Below are positions 10,481-22,400 of a DNA stretch of 64,000 bases, in pieces. Source of the DNA: Halichoerus grypus. Lineage: Eukaryota; Chordata; Mammalia; Carnivora; Phocidae. Both the position numbers and the translations under genes were made by a program. How positions within the stretch are numbered: position 1 is the first letter of the stretch; the number at the start of each line of letters is the position of its first letter. Under the pieces are notes generated by a model, which was given only the letters and a program-made list of their open reading frames with translations, did no database searches and was not told the DNA's origin. The DNA is taken from positions 121,091,631 to 121,155,630 of the forward strand of contig NC_135714.1 in NCBI RefSeq assembly GCF_964656455.1, read 5' to 3'.

Positions 10481-12677
10481 ACCACAAAGACAAGCAAATG
10501 CAGGGGAAGGTCATGTTTTTGCTCCCTGGAAAAAGGGTTCTGTAGCTCCAGACTTGACTTATCATTGCCAGAGATAACTATTCTCTCATAGTGACAAATG
10601 GACCAGCCTCAGGACAGAACGTCCGTCACTAAATATTTGAATTTTACTGTCTCCCCTGGCTCTGACTTGCTGTGGATGAGCAAATCTCTGAATAAAAGCT
10701 GGCTTCCTATTGGCTCGTCACCAGAAAGAGGAGGTCCTGGCCTGGGGATGTGTTCCTCTGGTGCTTTGGCAATTATATCTCTCATTGTACATTTTTTAAC
10801 TGCTGTCCTCTAGTGAGCTCATTTGTGTTGGTGTCATTGAGATTTGGGGCTTCACATATAAAAGCAACACAATGACTCAGGAGTTTTCTCTGAGCAGAGC
10901 TAATAGAATTCACGTAATAGTAATCAGATATGCAACCCCGGTCTTGACTGAACCAAACAATCTAGATTTCCAAAAATGCACTTTCTCTATTTCCATCAAT
11001 TAGTGTTCATTCCCCACCTTTTTGTGTTTAAATGGCAAGAGAACAGGATCACTGGGAGGCCCATTTAGTAATACCAAATGATTTTAGGACAGGTTTAAAA
11101 TAAGAAAACACAGATATTAATTATTTACCCACAAGGAAGATTCTCAACTTAACAATGTGTTAACTCCTCTTAGGGAAAAAAAAAAATCCCAAGAAAATCA
11201 TACATGTTTGTAGCCATTTGCATTGCATCAGCTTCCAGAGGTCCTCAAGTTTAAGTAAAAATTGGTGAACGACTCAAAGAAAGAAAAGTTGGAGTCGCTA
11301 TGTAAAAGAATCCTATTTAATTTGCTTTTCAAATCATGAAAAACAAGTGAATCTAATTGCTTAGCAGTTCCCCATCCATCAGGTAGGAAGAGATGAGGGG
11401 AAAAAAAGGAAATTACTTTGCAAATCTGTTTCTTTTCTTTCTGAGACAATCTCATTGGAGGTGATGGCTCAAAAAGTACTTGTTTTCTCTCAAATTCTTT
11501 TCTCTGTGATCCAATAAAAGTGGAAATTATTTTTAAAGATTTGTTATGAGGGTAAAGAAATATGGTGTATTTCTTGTGGTCTTAAATTTTGAGGAGGGTG
11601 GGGTGGTGCTTTATTACAAGTTAGCAACTCCAGAAGACACTAAAAAGTCTCTCACTAGATAATAAACTATCCCACCTTCTTCTTTCTTTTCTCATTCTCT
11701 CCATCCTGTTTAATTTCCTTCCTCACTAAGTCAGAAGTGATTGGATGACCCCCTCCTTCCCTGTATGCCTTTCCAACTAACATCATGACTTACTTTCCCC
11801 TCCAGTGTTGCCCTTAATATGTTTTTACCTTACAAAAATATTCAAAAGGGGATCATTTATTTGGAGTGATATGTTATTTGTGATTATCTAAACTTGGGAA
11901 TTGGTATTACAAAATTAAGTACATTTCAGCCTGCTCAGAAAATTGTTTTTCTGCAGGTAGTTTTTTTTTTTTTCCCTTACTTAAAAATAAAAGTACTAAA
12001 ATCTCATTAATAGTCAAATTTGATAAATTGTGTTTTGGTACAAAATGTATCAGGGAGAAAGAGTAACTTCGTACCGATTTGTCTACAAGACCCGTGCCTG
12101 AAAGTTCTGCTTTATTGAATTTGGCTTTCTCTTTCTCTCTAATAAAAAGAATTTATGGACATATTTTTTTACAAGCCAGCAAAAGCCATCCCATGCCCCA
12201 TGCCTGAGGCCTGCTCATGTCACATCCACTGTCAACAATTGTGACCCTCCATGTTTCTCATCATATTTCTAAATGCTAAGTTTATTTCTTAATAGAACAG
12301 AATTTTTAACTCTAGATATTATCTCATGACTCTTTTCTTTGGCAGATGGAATTTTTCACGTTCATCTTCCCCTGTTCCCACCATATACTTCCCCTCATAC
12401 CAATACAGCCATACCAAAATCTTTGCTTCAATTAATACTCAGGGTTTAACTATGATGAGTATGCAGATACTATTCACTGATGAGCCACTAGTGCGATTTA
12501 CTTTGCTAAAGAGCATGTTTTGGTTCTTTGTTTTAAGGAGAATTCGCTCAAATAGCATTGGTAACAGAGGAATGATGTCAGTACAGCCCATAAGTCACAC
12601 TGGTTCCTATGATATTTGTCACAGAATGTTAATATTTTGAGGCCGCTAGGGGGAAAAAGTGATCTCACAGTTAAAAC
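10481..12677. other. Unassigned non-coding DNA
   Basis: There are 2.2 kb with no recognised repeat. Short ORFs (10598-10813, 11228-11455, 12326-12640) have no recognisable domain and AT-biased composition, so I do not call them genes. Confidence 0.5.
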
Positions 12678-12687
12678 AAAACCTCAG

Positions 12688-12885
12688 GGCGCCTGGGTGG
12701 CTCAGTTGGTTAAGCATCTGCTTTCGGATCAGGTCATGATCCGAGGGCCCTGGGATCGAGTCCCACATTGGGCTCCCCCTGCTCTGTGGGGAACCTGCTT
12801 CTCCTTCTCCCTCTGCCTGCCACTCCCCCTGCTTGTGCTCTCTCTCTCTCTCTGTCAAATAAATAAATAAATAAAAATCTATAAT
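12688..12885 (+). mobile_element. Can-SINE, full length, with target duplication
   Basis: The duplication AAAACCTCAG flanks the element (12678-12687 and 12886-12895), perfect over 10 bp. The body and CT-rich part are well preserved. Confidence 0.97.
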
Positions 12886-12895
12886 AAAACCTCAG

Positions 12896-13934
12896 TATTA
12901 TACAAGTATTTTACAAAACTGCTGAAAATCCTTTAAATACCCTTTTTTGGAGCAAGAAGTTGCTGGTTTAGTGGGTGCAAGAACTACTAAACTTTCAATA
13001 ATTTTTAAACAGAATTATGTTAAGTATTTTGGGAAGCTAAGTGCAGAAGACATTCCCTCCGGTATTAAAAAATTATTGATGGAGAAGTCTCTTCCTGTGT
13101 CAAATTTTTAATTTTGATGAAATTGATCACTCACAAAATAAGAATAAGCCAGATAATCTAAAAACAAACAAACAAACAACAACAACAAAAGAACTTTATT
13201 TTTTAAACCCATCAAAGACCTAAGGTCTGAAGGTAACACAATCAATTAAAATATGAGACATGCCAAGTTCTCTTAGGGGTGTTGGAACCCATGGATATTT
13301 TCATTTTCAGCAGAATAGAAGAGAAAACTGCCATAAAAATGGTGGGAAGAAAACAGGTGAACTTATATGGATTTTTAAATGTTGCGTGTAGGTGGGTGTA
13401 AGAGTTTGGAGACCTCCAGGGTCCTATACATGGGTGACTCCAAACTACCCTCCTAACCCCTTTACACAGGCCTTCACTGGGCACTCAGCAAGGCAGGAGA
13501 ATGGAGAGACCCTTCTGTGGTACAAGTGCCCCAGCCTGCTGTCCTCTGAGGACAAAGCAAAAGAACTAAGAGAAACTCTCCCACACTCCAGGCCTTGTAC
13601 TGAATATGAGATGGTAGCAGTCTATTTCGGCGGTGGAGCAGGGTAGCTGAAAAAGACCCTTCTGAGGCACACACATGGAGCCTTCCTAAGTATGATGGCA
13701 GGAGGAAGAAACTTCACAGGAACTCCAAGCCTTCCACCAAGCGCTAAAGAATGGCAGTCAGCTACTGGAGGAGGACCAAGGGCTGAGGAAACCCCCCCCA
13801 CACTGTACAGAGCCATGATGGTGTAGGAGGAAACTGAGGGGAAACCCAGCGTCCCAGGTCTGACACTGGAGATCGAGCAGTGGCTTCTACCACAGAAGAG
13901 GTTGGAAACAGACCTGCATATAGATCAAATAGTT
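12896..13934. other. Unassigned DNA, possibly old L1 5' sequence
   Basis: AT-rich DNA with a short AAAC/AAC repeat (13163-13191) is followed from about 13390 by GC-richer, purine-rich sequence with loosely repeated GAAACTC and AGGAGGAA motifs. That second part resembles an old L1 5' UTR and leads into L1 ORF2 sequence. The link is speculative, and the overlapping ORFs here disagree in frame. Confidence 0.3.
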
Positions 13935-15235
13935 TCAGACAAAGAGACCGAAGCAATTCAATGCAGAAATTGAAATTTTTCAGCATAGTGCTTGAGGAAC
14001 TGGATATCCATGTAGAAAAAAAGAACATGTCACATCATAAAGGAAAAATAACTTGTGATTGATTATACACTTAGACCTAAAGCTAGAACTATAAAATTTC
14101 TAGAAGATAACATGGGAGGACCTTCACTACTTTGATTTAAGCAAAGCTTTCTTAGAGCAGATTCACTAAGCATTAACCATAAAAGAAAAGTATCGATAAG
14201 CTTCATGTCATCAAAACTAAAACCTATGCTCATGAAAACTGACCGTTAAGAAAATAAACAAGCAAGTCGCAGATTGGAGAAAGTATTCTTACCTGAGCTG
14301 AGATTAAGAGCCAGACACTTAGCCAACTGAGCCACGCAAGCACCCCTGGAGAAAGTATTCTTAATGCAAATATCTGACAAAGTATTTTTTTCCCAGAATA
14401 TATAAAGAACTTTTACAACTTTATAATAAAAAGACAAAAAATCCAATGTGTAAAAGATTTGACGGATACTTCACCAGAGAAGATATATAAATGGCCAATA
14501 AGCACATGCAAAGGTACTCAATACCATTAATCATCAGGAAAATGCAATTTAAAACCACAAAGAGAATCTACTACATACCATCTAGAATGGTTACACTGAA
14601 AAAGATTGATAACACCAAATGTTAGAAAGGATGGAGAGCAACTAGAACTCTTGTTTATTGCTCTGAGCGTGTTAAATAGTATAACAACTTTGGAAAATGG
14701 TTTGGCAATTTCTTATGAAGCCCAGAATATACTTATCAAACAACTCAGCAATTGTACTCTTAAGTACAATAATTTTTATAGCAGTTTTATTCATAATGGC
14801 CCCAAACTGGAAACAAGCCAGTTGTCTCCCAATATGAGAATAGTTCAACAAGACTTGGTATAGGCATCCAATTAAATACTACTCAGTAATAAAAAAGAAC
14901 AAATTGCTGAAACATGCAACAATATCGGTAAATCTAGAGATTCATCATTATAAAATTTACCAAAACCATTATGCTAAAATGAAAGAAGAGAGACCCAACA
15001 GAGTATTTATTACATGAATCTAGTTATATAAGCTTCTAGGACAGGCAAAATAAATCTAGGGTATTTGTTTCAGGTGGGGCTTTAACTGAGAAGGGGCATG
15101 TGGTGATAAAAATATTCTGTGCCTTGTTAGAGGTGTGGATTATACTAATTTATGCATTTGTCAAAATTTTTGATATGTACACTCAAGATTTCTGTATTTC
15201 TCTGTACACAAATTATATTCAACAACAACAACAAT
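13935..15235 (+). mobile_element. Old L1, 3' half (ORF2 end plus 3' UTR)
   Basis: Scattered in order are decayed L1 ORF2 C-terminal landmarks: ATCATCAGGAAAATGCAATT, CTAGAATGGTTACACTG, TTATTCATAATGGCCCCAAA and AATACTACTCAGTAATAAAA. After these comes the 3' UTR phrase GGTGTGGATTATACTAATTT and an AAC-rich end. The reading frame is broken throughout. A 55-bp SINE piece with its own duplication interrupts it at 14292. Confidence 0.85.
14292..14346 (-). mobile_element. Tailless Can-SINE head inside L1
   Basis: Only the first ~55 nt of a Can-SINE are present in minus orientation (the tRNA-like head, from GGGGTGCTTGCGTGGCTCAG to about CAGCTCAGG). There is no body, CT tract or A-tail. It is flanked by a perfect 17-bp direct repeat TGGAGAAAGTATTCTTA (14275-14291 and 14347-14363). 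Removing the insert and one repeat restores continuous L1 sequence, so this is an insertion and not a leftover of deletion. Confidence 0.9.
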
Positions 15236-16174
15236 TTTTTTTAAGTTTTCCAATCTTATATTTTGTCAAATAGACATCACCTGATACATTTTTCCCTCTA
15301 TGGAGTTAACTTAATGTAGCCAGATTTGAGTTACCTTTTAAAGAACTTTAAAGAATGTCTTTTCTACCCCAAAGACTTTGGGGATTTAAATAATTCATGT
15401 TAACAGATATGAACCAACTTTAAATTGAACTAAGCCAACTTAGTGAGTGAAGTTCATTCATTAACAGGTGTAAGGCAGCTGTCCAGTGGGGAAGAGTCTG
15501 AGCATGACAAGAAGCCTGGCTAATGCATTCATTATCTCATGAAGCATGATTTCACAGTGCTGCGAATGCGTTAAGCTTTTTAAGCCAGAGGACTTAATCC
15601 CTATTTTGTTGTGATGCCTTAAACAATGGAATATGCCAAAATATTTAGTCAACATATGTTTACTAAGAACTCACAGAAGACATAACCCTACCCAGGACTG
15701 CTTTGCAAACACCAATAGAGTGCTGAGACTAATTTGTTAACAAACATATCAATGTCATTTATCTAAGTCAGCGTTGTCCTTGTGAGTCCTTGGATCTAGG
15801 TTTGCATTTTAAATTGTATGTTTTTTGCGTAAAACTTTGAGTGCTAATTTAAAAAATCACACTAAAAAAAGAAAATCTGGTAAACACTGGTTTGCAATAA
15901 AAAAACAACACACACACACCTTGCAAAAACATGTGAAAAAATACTTACAGATTTTTAAAAACAGGCTTAACTATATTCTTTATCCAAATATAGTTCCAAA
16001 TTATACTTGATTATTATTTTTAAAAATAATACCCTTCAAAGATGGTGATTTGCTACTATTGACAATATTTAAGAGCTCCATTTGTAGGTCCTGGTGTTAT
16101 TTCTAAGAACTACATCTTTAATTTAGTTGAAAATATTAAATAAGTAGTTCCAAGGTAATTGGCACTGTGGTGGG
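15236..16174. other. Unassigned AT-rich DNA
   Basis: No repeat family is recognised apart from a short CA run at about 15908-15918. Short ORFs (15461-15655, 15825-16010) are not credible genes. Confidence 0.5.
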
Positions 16175-16662
16175 AACTAGGGAAATAATATAAAAAATAT
16201 ACAACTTCTACCTACAACTGCTTCAACCCTCAAGAGACTCAGAAACACCCCATGATAATATAACTTCTTAAGTCCATGCTAGAATTATGTAGAAGTTGCT
16301 ATGTGGTCAGTGAAGGAGTAAATAACTTCATCTGGATAGCTTCACAGAGGCAGTAACAAAGAAGGAATATGAGTTTGGTAGGCAAACAAGGCAGGGGAAG
16401 TTATCCCTAAGAGAAAGAATAGCATATCTGAAAGCACAAAGGCAAAGAGCCAAGAAAGGTATGCTATATTTAGAGATTTGCAAAGACTCCAATGTCTGAA
16501 GCCTAGAGGTACAGAAAAGTAGCTGGAGAGTCAGATAATGAAAATGGTCTTATGAAACAAGTTAGGAGTTTTAGTTTTATTCTATATGAGAACAAGAAAC
16601 AAAGATTCTTAAGCAGGGGGCTGCCATGTCCGTATTTATATTTTAGAAACATCTCTCTACTG
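16175..16662 (+). repeat. Ancient mammalian dispersed repeat, left part
   Basis: From GGCACTGTGGTGGGAACTAG to CATCTCTCTACTGCCAG the text follows a widespread old mammalian repeat whose landmarks include CATGTCCGTATTTATATTTTAG followed by a CTCT-CTGC phrase. I recognise the pattern but cannot name its class. It continues at 17227 after an LTR insertion. Confidence 0.5.
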
Positions 16663-16666
16663 CCAG

Positions 16667-17222
16667 TGTCCAAGATGGACTTAAAGTTCCCTTCAGCTTG
16701 ACTAGACTTTAGATGGATTTCTTTCTGTCTATAAGCCCCTGACCTCCCTTTTCGTAGAGCATTTACTTTAAAAAACTTGTAATTGCAATTTCTTTCTCTG
16801 TCCTCTTGAAATGTATGTAAATCTCCTTAAAAGCCTCTTGCCAGTTTTACAATCCAGAGAATGTCTTTCTCAAGGACCTGAGAGCCATCCTTTCGAGATG
16901 TAATCATCAAGGAAGACTGCTCCCTATCTCCCAGTCTCTGTGGGAGGTGGGAGCCTAACTTCCATGGGCTACTTGTTCCAACTTGAGTTGTAAAACCTCC
17001 TCTTATCATGAAGTTAAGGGAAAGTTTACTTTTTGGGGGGTGAGGCCAATTAGCAAACATGTGACAGGGTGACATATACTTCCTCTCATCCCAGTTCTTC
17101 AAACATCTCCAGCCTTTTGTTTTAGCAGAGTGGAGTTCAGTCTCTCCTCCTTCTGGAAATAGTCTTGAATACAAGTCTTCCTTTCCTGTTAACTTTGTCT
17201 AGCACAGTTTTTTACTTTGACA
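16667..17222. mobile_element. Solo retroviral LTR (ERV1-like), 556 bp
   Basis: The block begins TGTCC and ends TTTGACA, the canonical TG...CA of an LTR. It is flanked by CCAG on both sides (16663-16666 and 17223-17226), a 4-bp duplication typical of class I endogenous retroviruses. The ancient repeat on either side becomes continuous when the block is removed. No internal viral genes remain, so two LTRs probably recombined. A 115-aa ORF on the minus strand inside it is not a known protein. Confidence 0.8.
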
Positions 17223-17226
17223 CCAG

Positions 17227-17540
17227 CTTGGACAATGGTTTTATAAATAATGGATAAAGATGAGAGGGCACTTGGTGCAGGGGACTCATTATGAATCCAT
17301 TAAGATAATCCAGGCACAGCCACTGAGACTCCATTAAGAAATTAGCAGAGGAAGAGACAGAAATAAGAAATATTTAGAGGGTAGAATCTATAGGACTTGG
17401 GGACGATGGATTTGTGAAGATGTGATTGGAGACTGATTCTCAGAAAAGGTGGAGTGGAGAATCAAACTTCTGACTGGGTGAATGGTCCTAAAACTCACTG
17501 ATGGAGAGAATAAAAAACACTCGTGTGTGAAAATGGAGAT
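17227..17540 (+). repeat. Ancient mammalian dispersed repeat, right part
   Basis: This continues the repeat interrupted by the LTR. Landmarks are GATAATCCAGGCACAGCCAC, TATTTAGAGGGTAGAATCTA, GGACTTGGGGACGATGGA and CTGACTGGGTGAATGGTCC, in the expected order. Confidence 0.5.
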
Positions 17541-18842
17541 GGGTAACTACGTTTTTCTCCTGACATTCTGGGCTGATATTTGGAGGCCTGCACAAGCTAC
17601 ACACCTCAAAGTTCCCCTTTCTTTCCCACAGAAGAAAGAACATGGTCATAGGTAATGTGGGCCAACCTCATCTTGAGAAAAATGGAAGTTCTCTAATATA
17701 GTTGTTTCTTTCGGAGCTTCCCAGAAGTTCTTGTAAACATGTTGCTGGCTGCTGAGAAGTTATCAGGGGATAAGCACCTTGCATCTCATCCCTGCATTGA
17801 TCAAGGCAGTCCCATCACTTCCATCATTTGATTAGATTTAATGCTGGAACCAAAAGTCCATCTGAGAGATACTGGCAAATAATAGCATTGAACAGATTCA
17901 GATTTCTGCATATTTCCAGCCAGAACATAAAACTCTGTCTCCAGGGCCATTCTTGACATCTCACCAGCAGACGGTGTCAGAGTTGATTGCTGCGCTCTTG
18001 TACCAGCATATAAAATCTAAAGCAGCTATCCAAGGGTGCATTAAATATAAAACGCCTGAGTCATTCTGTCTTACACGGAAACATATGGGAGTCTTTGCTT
18101 CCTAATAAAGAAAACAATGGGGGTGGAAGCAGTCACCCCGGGATTAATCTGAATCACAAAGCTTCCAGACTCAGCAAACAGCTTGAAATGTGCAACAGTT
18201 TTAGGCCTAGGCTGTTAACTTTCAAGCATAATGGAAATTTGGAGGGGCAGTATTTATTTTCCCCAAATTTCCAATCAACTCAATTCGTCTTTGGCCCAAG
18301 AAGCCCAGATGAGCTCCTCAGCTTAATATTAAGCTTCTTTAGACAATACCTTAGTAATCACTTCCGGCGCACGCTTTATTTCTCTGAATACCAAGCCTTG
18401 CTTATGCCTACATGATAGCCATCCTCCCACCATGGAAAATCCAGAATGAATATGCTTGGTCCCATCTTCCCATTTGAAATTTTTGCATCAACTTGATGTG
18501 GTAAGGCCCTTGGGCTCAATCAACTGAACTAAACTGTACTTGGAATGGGGTCAGGAGTTCAAGAACAGAGAGCAAGTGCTTTGAAACTGGGGTGATTCTT
18601 AAATTCCAGAGGTTCTGTCTTTGTCTTAGAAACAGTTGAACTGGTGGCATTGTATTCATGGAATTGGATTGGAGCCGCTGCATGATGAGCTATGCTGCTC
18701 CCACGTGGGAAAGTGCAGAGAAGAGAAAGAGTGCTTTTGCCCTTCCAGATGTAAACTTATGGAAGCTTATCCTCTGTGAATGTATGCAAGTTCAATATTA
18801 ATCCTATAGGTCAGAGAATGGAGCTGCTTTGTACATGTTGAC
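17541..18842. other. Unassigned non-coding DNA
   Basis: No repeat family is recognised. A 106-aa plus-strand ORF (18095-18415) has no domain or family resemblance and no promoter or splice context, so I treat it as chance. Confidence 0.5.
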
Positions 18843-19066
18843 CTTCTTTCCTTCCTTGCTTCCTTCCTTTTGTTTGCTCTTCCTTCTCCCCTCCCTCCCT
18901 CCTTCCCTCCCTCCCTCCCTTGTTCTCTTCCTCCCTCCCTGTTCTCTTCCTCCCTCCCTGTTCTCTTCCTCCCTCACTTCCTTCCTTCCTTCCTCCCTCA
19001 CTTCCTTCCTTCCTTCCTTCCTTCCTTCCTCCCTCCCTCCCTCCCTTTTGTCTGTCCTTCCTCCCA
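18843..19066 (-). repeat. CCTT/CCCT pyrimidine microsatellite
   Basis: Two interleaved motifs, CTTC and CCCT, plus a short duplicated block (CTCCCTCCCTGTTCTCTTCC, repeated at about 18929-18968) make a 220-bp strand-biased tract. The serine/proline/leucine and Gly-Arg-Glu ORFs through it are artefacts. Unlike the tract at 2.3 kb it is not attached to a recognisable SINE. Confidence 0.95.
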
Positions 19067-20481
19067 GAGTGGTGAGAGACCACCAACGTGTTCTACTGGT
19101 GCTTGATACTGTTGGCAAATTACTGAGGCCTTGAAATACTTCCAACCTAATTGTCTAAAAAATTCATTTCTTACTAAAATCAAGATAAAACTTTAAGGCT
19201 TCTAGTAGAAATCTTCTACCTTTGAAGGACTAGACATAAATTGCATTGAGGTTATTATTTACTATGTTCTAAAGTATTGAAGAGTAGTTTATTTTCATGT
19301 CAGTAGTCATATAACCAGGGCCCTCTAGTGAAATAGAAAATTCTTATTCCTTTCTTTGCTGTTCAGTATCATAACTCAAAATAATAGAACTCCAAACAAT
19401 TGAGTCTCAGGAACATAGTTACGTAGAAAACATTTGCAGTTCTAAGTTGGAGTATGGAAATGTTGGCTAAAGTTGAAATAGTCACAACATACCATTTAAT
19501 TATCACTTAGGACCTGACTGACAGCAGACAGTTTTACTTTCCCCAAAGGCCTATCCCTCTCATTCTACACAGTCATCAACCACCTGCATTTCCCAGGTCA
19601 TCCATGCCAGTCCTTGATGACAATCCCAACAGAGTTAGTTCCATGAATGGGAATTCAATGGATGGTAGCACCAGAGGTTCAAACTAAAAACAACGGAAGG
19701 AAAGAACAAAACCCTACAGATAATGGGCTTTTATGGCGTGGGTCTGATGCATCTTGCTGACCTAAAAATAGTTTTTTTTTTTTATGCATCTGAGGCTTAC
19801 TATCCAGTCACCAAAAGTTTGTTTCTGTCTCCACTTCAGGTAGGTAAATGCCAAGGCACCTTCTTGAAGTAGGATACATAAACCGCCAGTCTCTTATGAA
19901 TGACTTTAAGGGAGTGAAATAAGTATTTTACAGCCTTTTGGGGCCTGTTAACCATAAGGGGAGCAAATTAATTGAATACTTAGTGGACTTCAGCAAAATA
20001 CCAATTCCATCTGCTTGATAGTCATACATGTCTGCTCTGGAGTGAAGAGTAAAATGACTTATACCTAAATTAATGTTCTGATAAGATGCTTTGATAGTTT
20101 ACAGTATAAATTAACCACAAACCAATCTTTAATCATGACATGTGCATCTCTGTTAGTATCAGAAGCTTAAACATTGCCAAAACACATTCTTTCAGAGATT
20201 TTTGTTTTTTAAAGGTATAGAAAATTCCAATAAACTATAAATCCCCAAAAGAGAATTAATATTCATAATTATAAGGTCCCATGTATGTAAGTCATACTTT
20301 TCTGGGAATGAGATTGAAATAAAGAAGGATAATATGCTAATCAGTATTTCTAAGTCAGTAGATAGTACTTGTATTTGAACCCCTGCAAAGCAATGGAAGT
20401 TTTATTTGTATGAAAAATAAGCTATGTTAAAAATATATTTTTAACTTCCAAATGTAGATAGACCGATCATTGCTGAAAGTT
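19067..20481. other. Unassigned non-coding DNA
   Basis: 1.4 kb of AT-rich sequence without recognisable repeats or credible ORFs. Confidence 0.5.
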
Positions 20482-20496
20482 TCAAAGGACTTTTAT

Positions 20497-20706
20497 TTTT
20501 TTTTACTTTTTTTAAAAGATTTTATTTCTTTATTTGACAGAGAAATAGAGAGAGAGCACAAGTAGGCAGAGAGGCAGGCAGAGGGAGAGGGAGAAGCAGG
20601 CTCTCCGCTGAGCAGGGAGCCCAACGCAGGGCTCGATCTCAGGACCCTGGGATCATGACCTGAGCTGAAGGCAGATGCTTAACTGACTGAGCCATCCAGG
20701 TGCCCC
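20497..20706 (-). mobile_element. Can-SINE, full length, young
   Basis: A perfect 15-bp duplication, TCAAAGGACTTTTAT, lies at 20482-20496 and 20707-20721. Structure is complete from poly-T to head. Confidence 0.97.
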
Positions 20707-20883
20707 TCAAAGGACTTTTATGATACTCTAATACCATAAATGCAGATTTCACAATTACTACTCTGAATAGGGAAAGCAATATTTTCTGTTTAAAAGTATA
20801 TCTTTTATTTAAGTGTATATTTTAAAGTCATGCTCTAATATTTCTGAGATTTTATAATTCCAAAGTCTTGAAAGTATTCCAGG

Positions 20884-21075
20884 GGTGCCTGGGTGGCTCA
20901 GTCGGTTAAGCATCTGCCTTTGGCTCAGGTCATGATTCTAGGGTCCTGGGATCGAGCCCCACGTCGGGCTCTCTGCTTAGTGGGGAGCCTGATTCTCCCT
21001 CTCCCTCTGCTGCTCCCCCTGCTTGTGCTCTCCCTCTCTCTCTGTCAAATAAATAAATAAAATATTTTTAAAAAA
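20884..21075 (+). mobile_element. Can-SINE, full length, with target duplication
   Basis: The flanks are GAAAGTATTCCAGG (20870-20883) and GAAAGTATTCTAGG (21076-21089). It faces away from the minus-strand SINE 177 bp to its left, so the pair forms an inverted repeat that could fold in RNA. Confidence 0.97.
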
Positions 21076-21089
21076 GAAAGTATTCTAGG

Positions 21090-21989
21090 TCAAAAAGGAG
21101 ATTACAAATGTTTCAAGGTACAAGCCATGTTCTCAAGGTAAAAGCTGAATGTGTAAAGGTAAACAAGGTATACAAACTATTGCAATAACTTTAAGTACAA
21201 GATAGAAAAGAGGCTTTAGAAGCAAACAATATGGTGGCTAGTCTGTGGGAAGGATAAAATAGGAATTGTGCCAATCGCACCATAAAAGTAATCATGGTTT
21301 TTCATACTGTAGAAATGTAGACATATTACGTGGTAAGGACTTTTTCTGCTTCTTGCTGTGGATTAAAAAAGCAAAACAAAACAAGGGCAGCTATAAATGA
21401 GAAGAGCATACAGTATGGAAAATGTTCCTTTTCTGTACTGTTTAAAAGAACTAAAACAGGCATAATAGAAAGTCCCCAATTTTTCCTGTGTCTCCTTCCC
21501 CCTTCCCTCTCTCCCTCCCTCCATGCTTTCCTTCCTTCCTCTCTCCCTCGCTTGCTTTCTTGCTTTTTGCTCCCTCCATACACTCCCTCTCATAGCGCTT
21601 AACCACCATACTGAAAGGCTTTGCAAAAACAGGTCTCAGAAAGTCCTGTTAGGACAGACATTGGAATGGCATTGAATTAATAGTCTTGAGCAAGAGCCAC
21701 AAGCCAAACCTCAAGGACATGTGTCCTCTTCTTACCTTCTGGAACTCCAACTTGCTTCTACTCAGGAGTTACCTGTCTTCAGTGCTCCCTGATGCTTATC
21801 AGCTGAATAAAGCCCTCAACCTTGGCTTGAGTCACCTTTTTTTTTTCTGCAAGAGTCTATTTGTTGTCTCTAAGAAATGGAAGTCAATGAAAAATTATAA
21901 AATTGCTGCCTGAAAGGAATTTGACACCAGAACTGCTCTGAACAATCAAAAAAGAATGTAAGATACCAATGTCTTAAAAATGTTTTGAA
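21090..21989. other. Unassigned DNA with a pyrimidine-rich patch
   Basis: The only notable item is an irregular CCTT-rich patch at about 21485-21575. Overlapping ORFs on both strands across it are low-complexity artefacts. Confidence 0.5.
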
Positions 21990-22400
21990 TAGGGGTGCCT
22001 GGGTGGCAGAGTCTGTTAAGCCTCTGACTCTTGGTTTCAGCTCGGGTTGTGATCTCGGGATCCTGAGATCGAGCCCCACATTGGGCTCCATGCTCAGCAC
22101 AGAGTCTGCTTAGGGGTCTCTCTCCCTCTCCCCACCCACCATGATTTCTGTCTCTCTAAAATAAATAAATAAATTTTAATTTTTAAAAAAAATTTTACTA
22201 TTTATTTGACAGAGAGAGACACAGCGAGAGAGGGAACACAAGCAGAGGGAGTGGGAGAGGGAGAAGCAGGCTTCCTGCAGAGCAGGGAGCCTGATGCGGG
22301 GCTCAATCCCAGGACCCTGGGATCATGACCTGAGCCGAAGGCAGACACTTAACAACTGAGCCACCCAGGTGCCCCTAAATAAATAAATCTTTAAAAAAAT
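21990..22400 (+). mobile_element. Older Can-SINE, tail split by another SINE
   Basis: The older-type body CCTCTGACTCTTGGTTTCAG is followed by CTCTCTAAAATAAATAAATA. A second SINE sits in this tail, and the tail resumes at 22376 with TAAATAAATAAATCTTTAAA. The insertion therefore post-dates this copy. Confidence 0.9.
22179..22375 (-). mobile_element. Can-SINE inserted in another SINE's tail
   Basis: A complete minus-strand copy landed in the A-rich tail of the plus-strand SINE. AT-rich tails are favoured L1 endonuclease targets. The repeated AAAT units hide the exact duplication, so boundaries are good to about 5 bp. Confidence 0.93.

Noticed and set aside
16827..17174. 115-aa minus-strand ORF
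   Set aside because: It lies wholly inside the solo LTR and does not resemble a retroviral protein.
18095..18415. 106-aa ORF in unassigned sequence
   Set aside because: No family resemblance, no splice or promoter context, and length within chance expectation for 64 kb.
18804..19145. ORFs rich in Gly-Arg-Glu and Ser-Pro-Leu on both strands
   Set aside because: Artefact of the CCTT/CCCT satellite.
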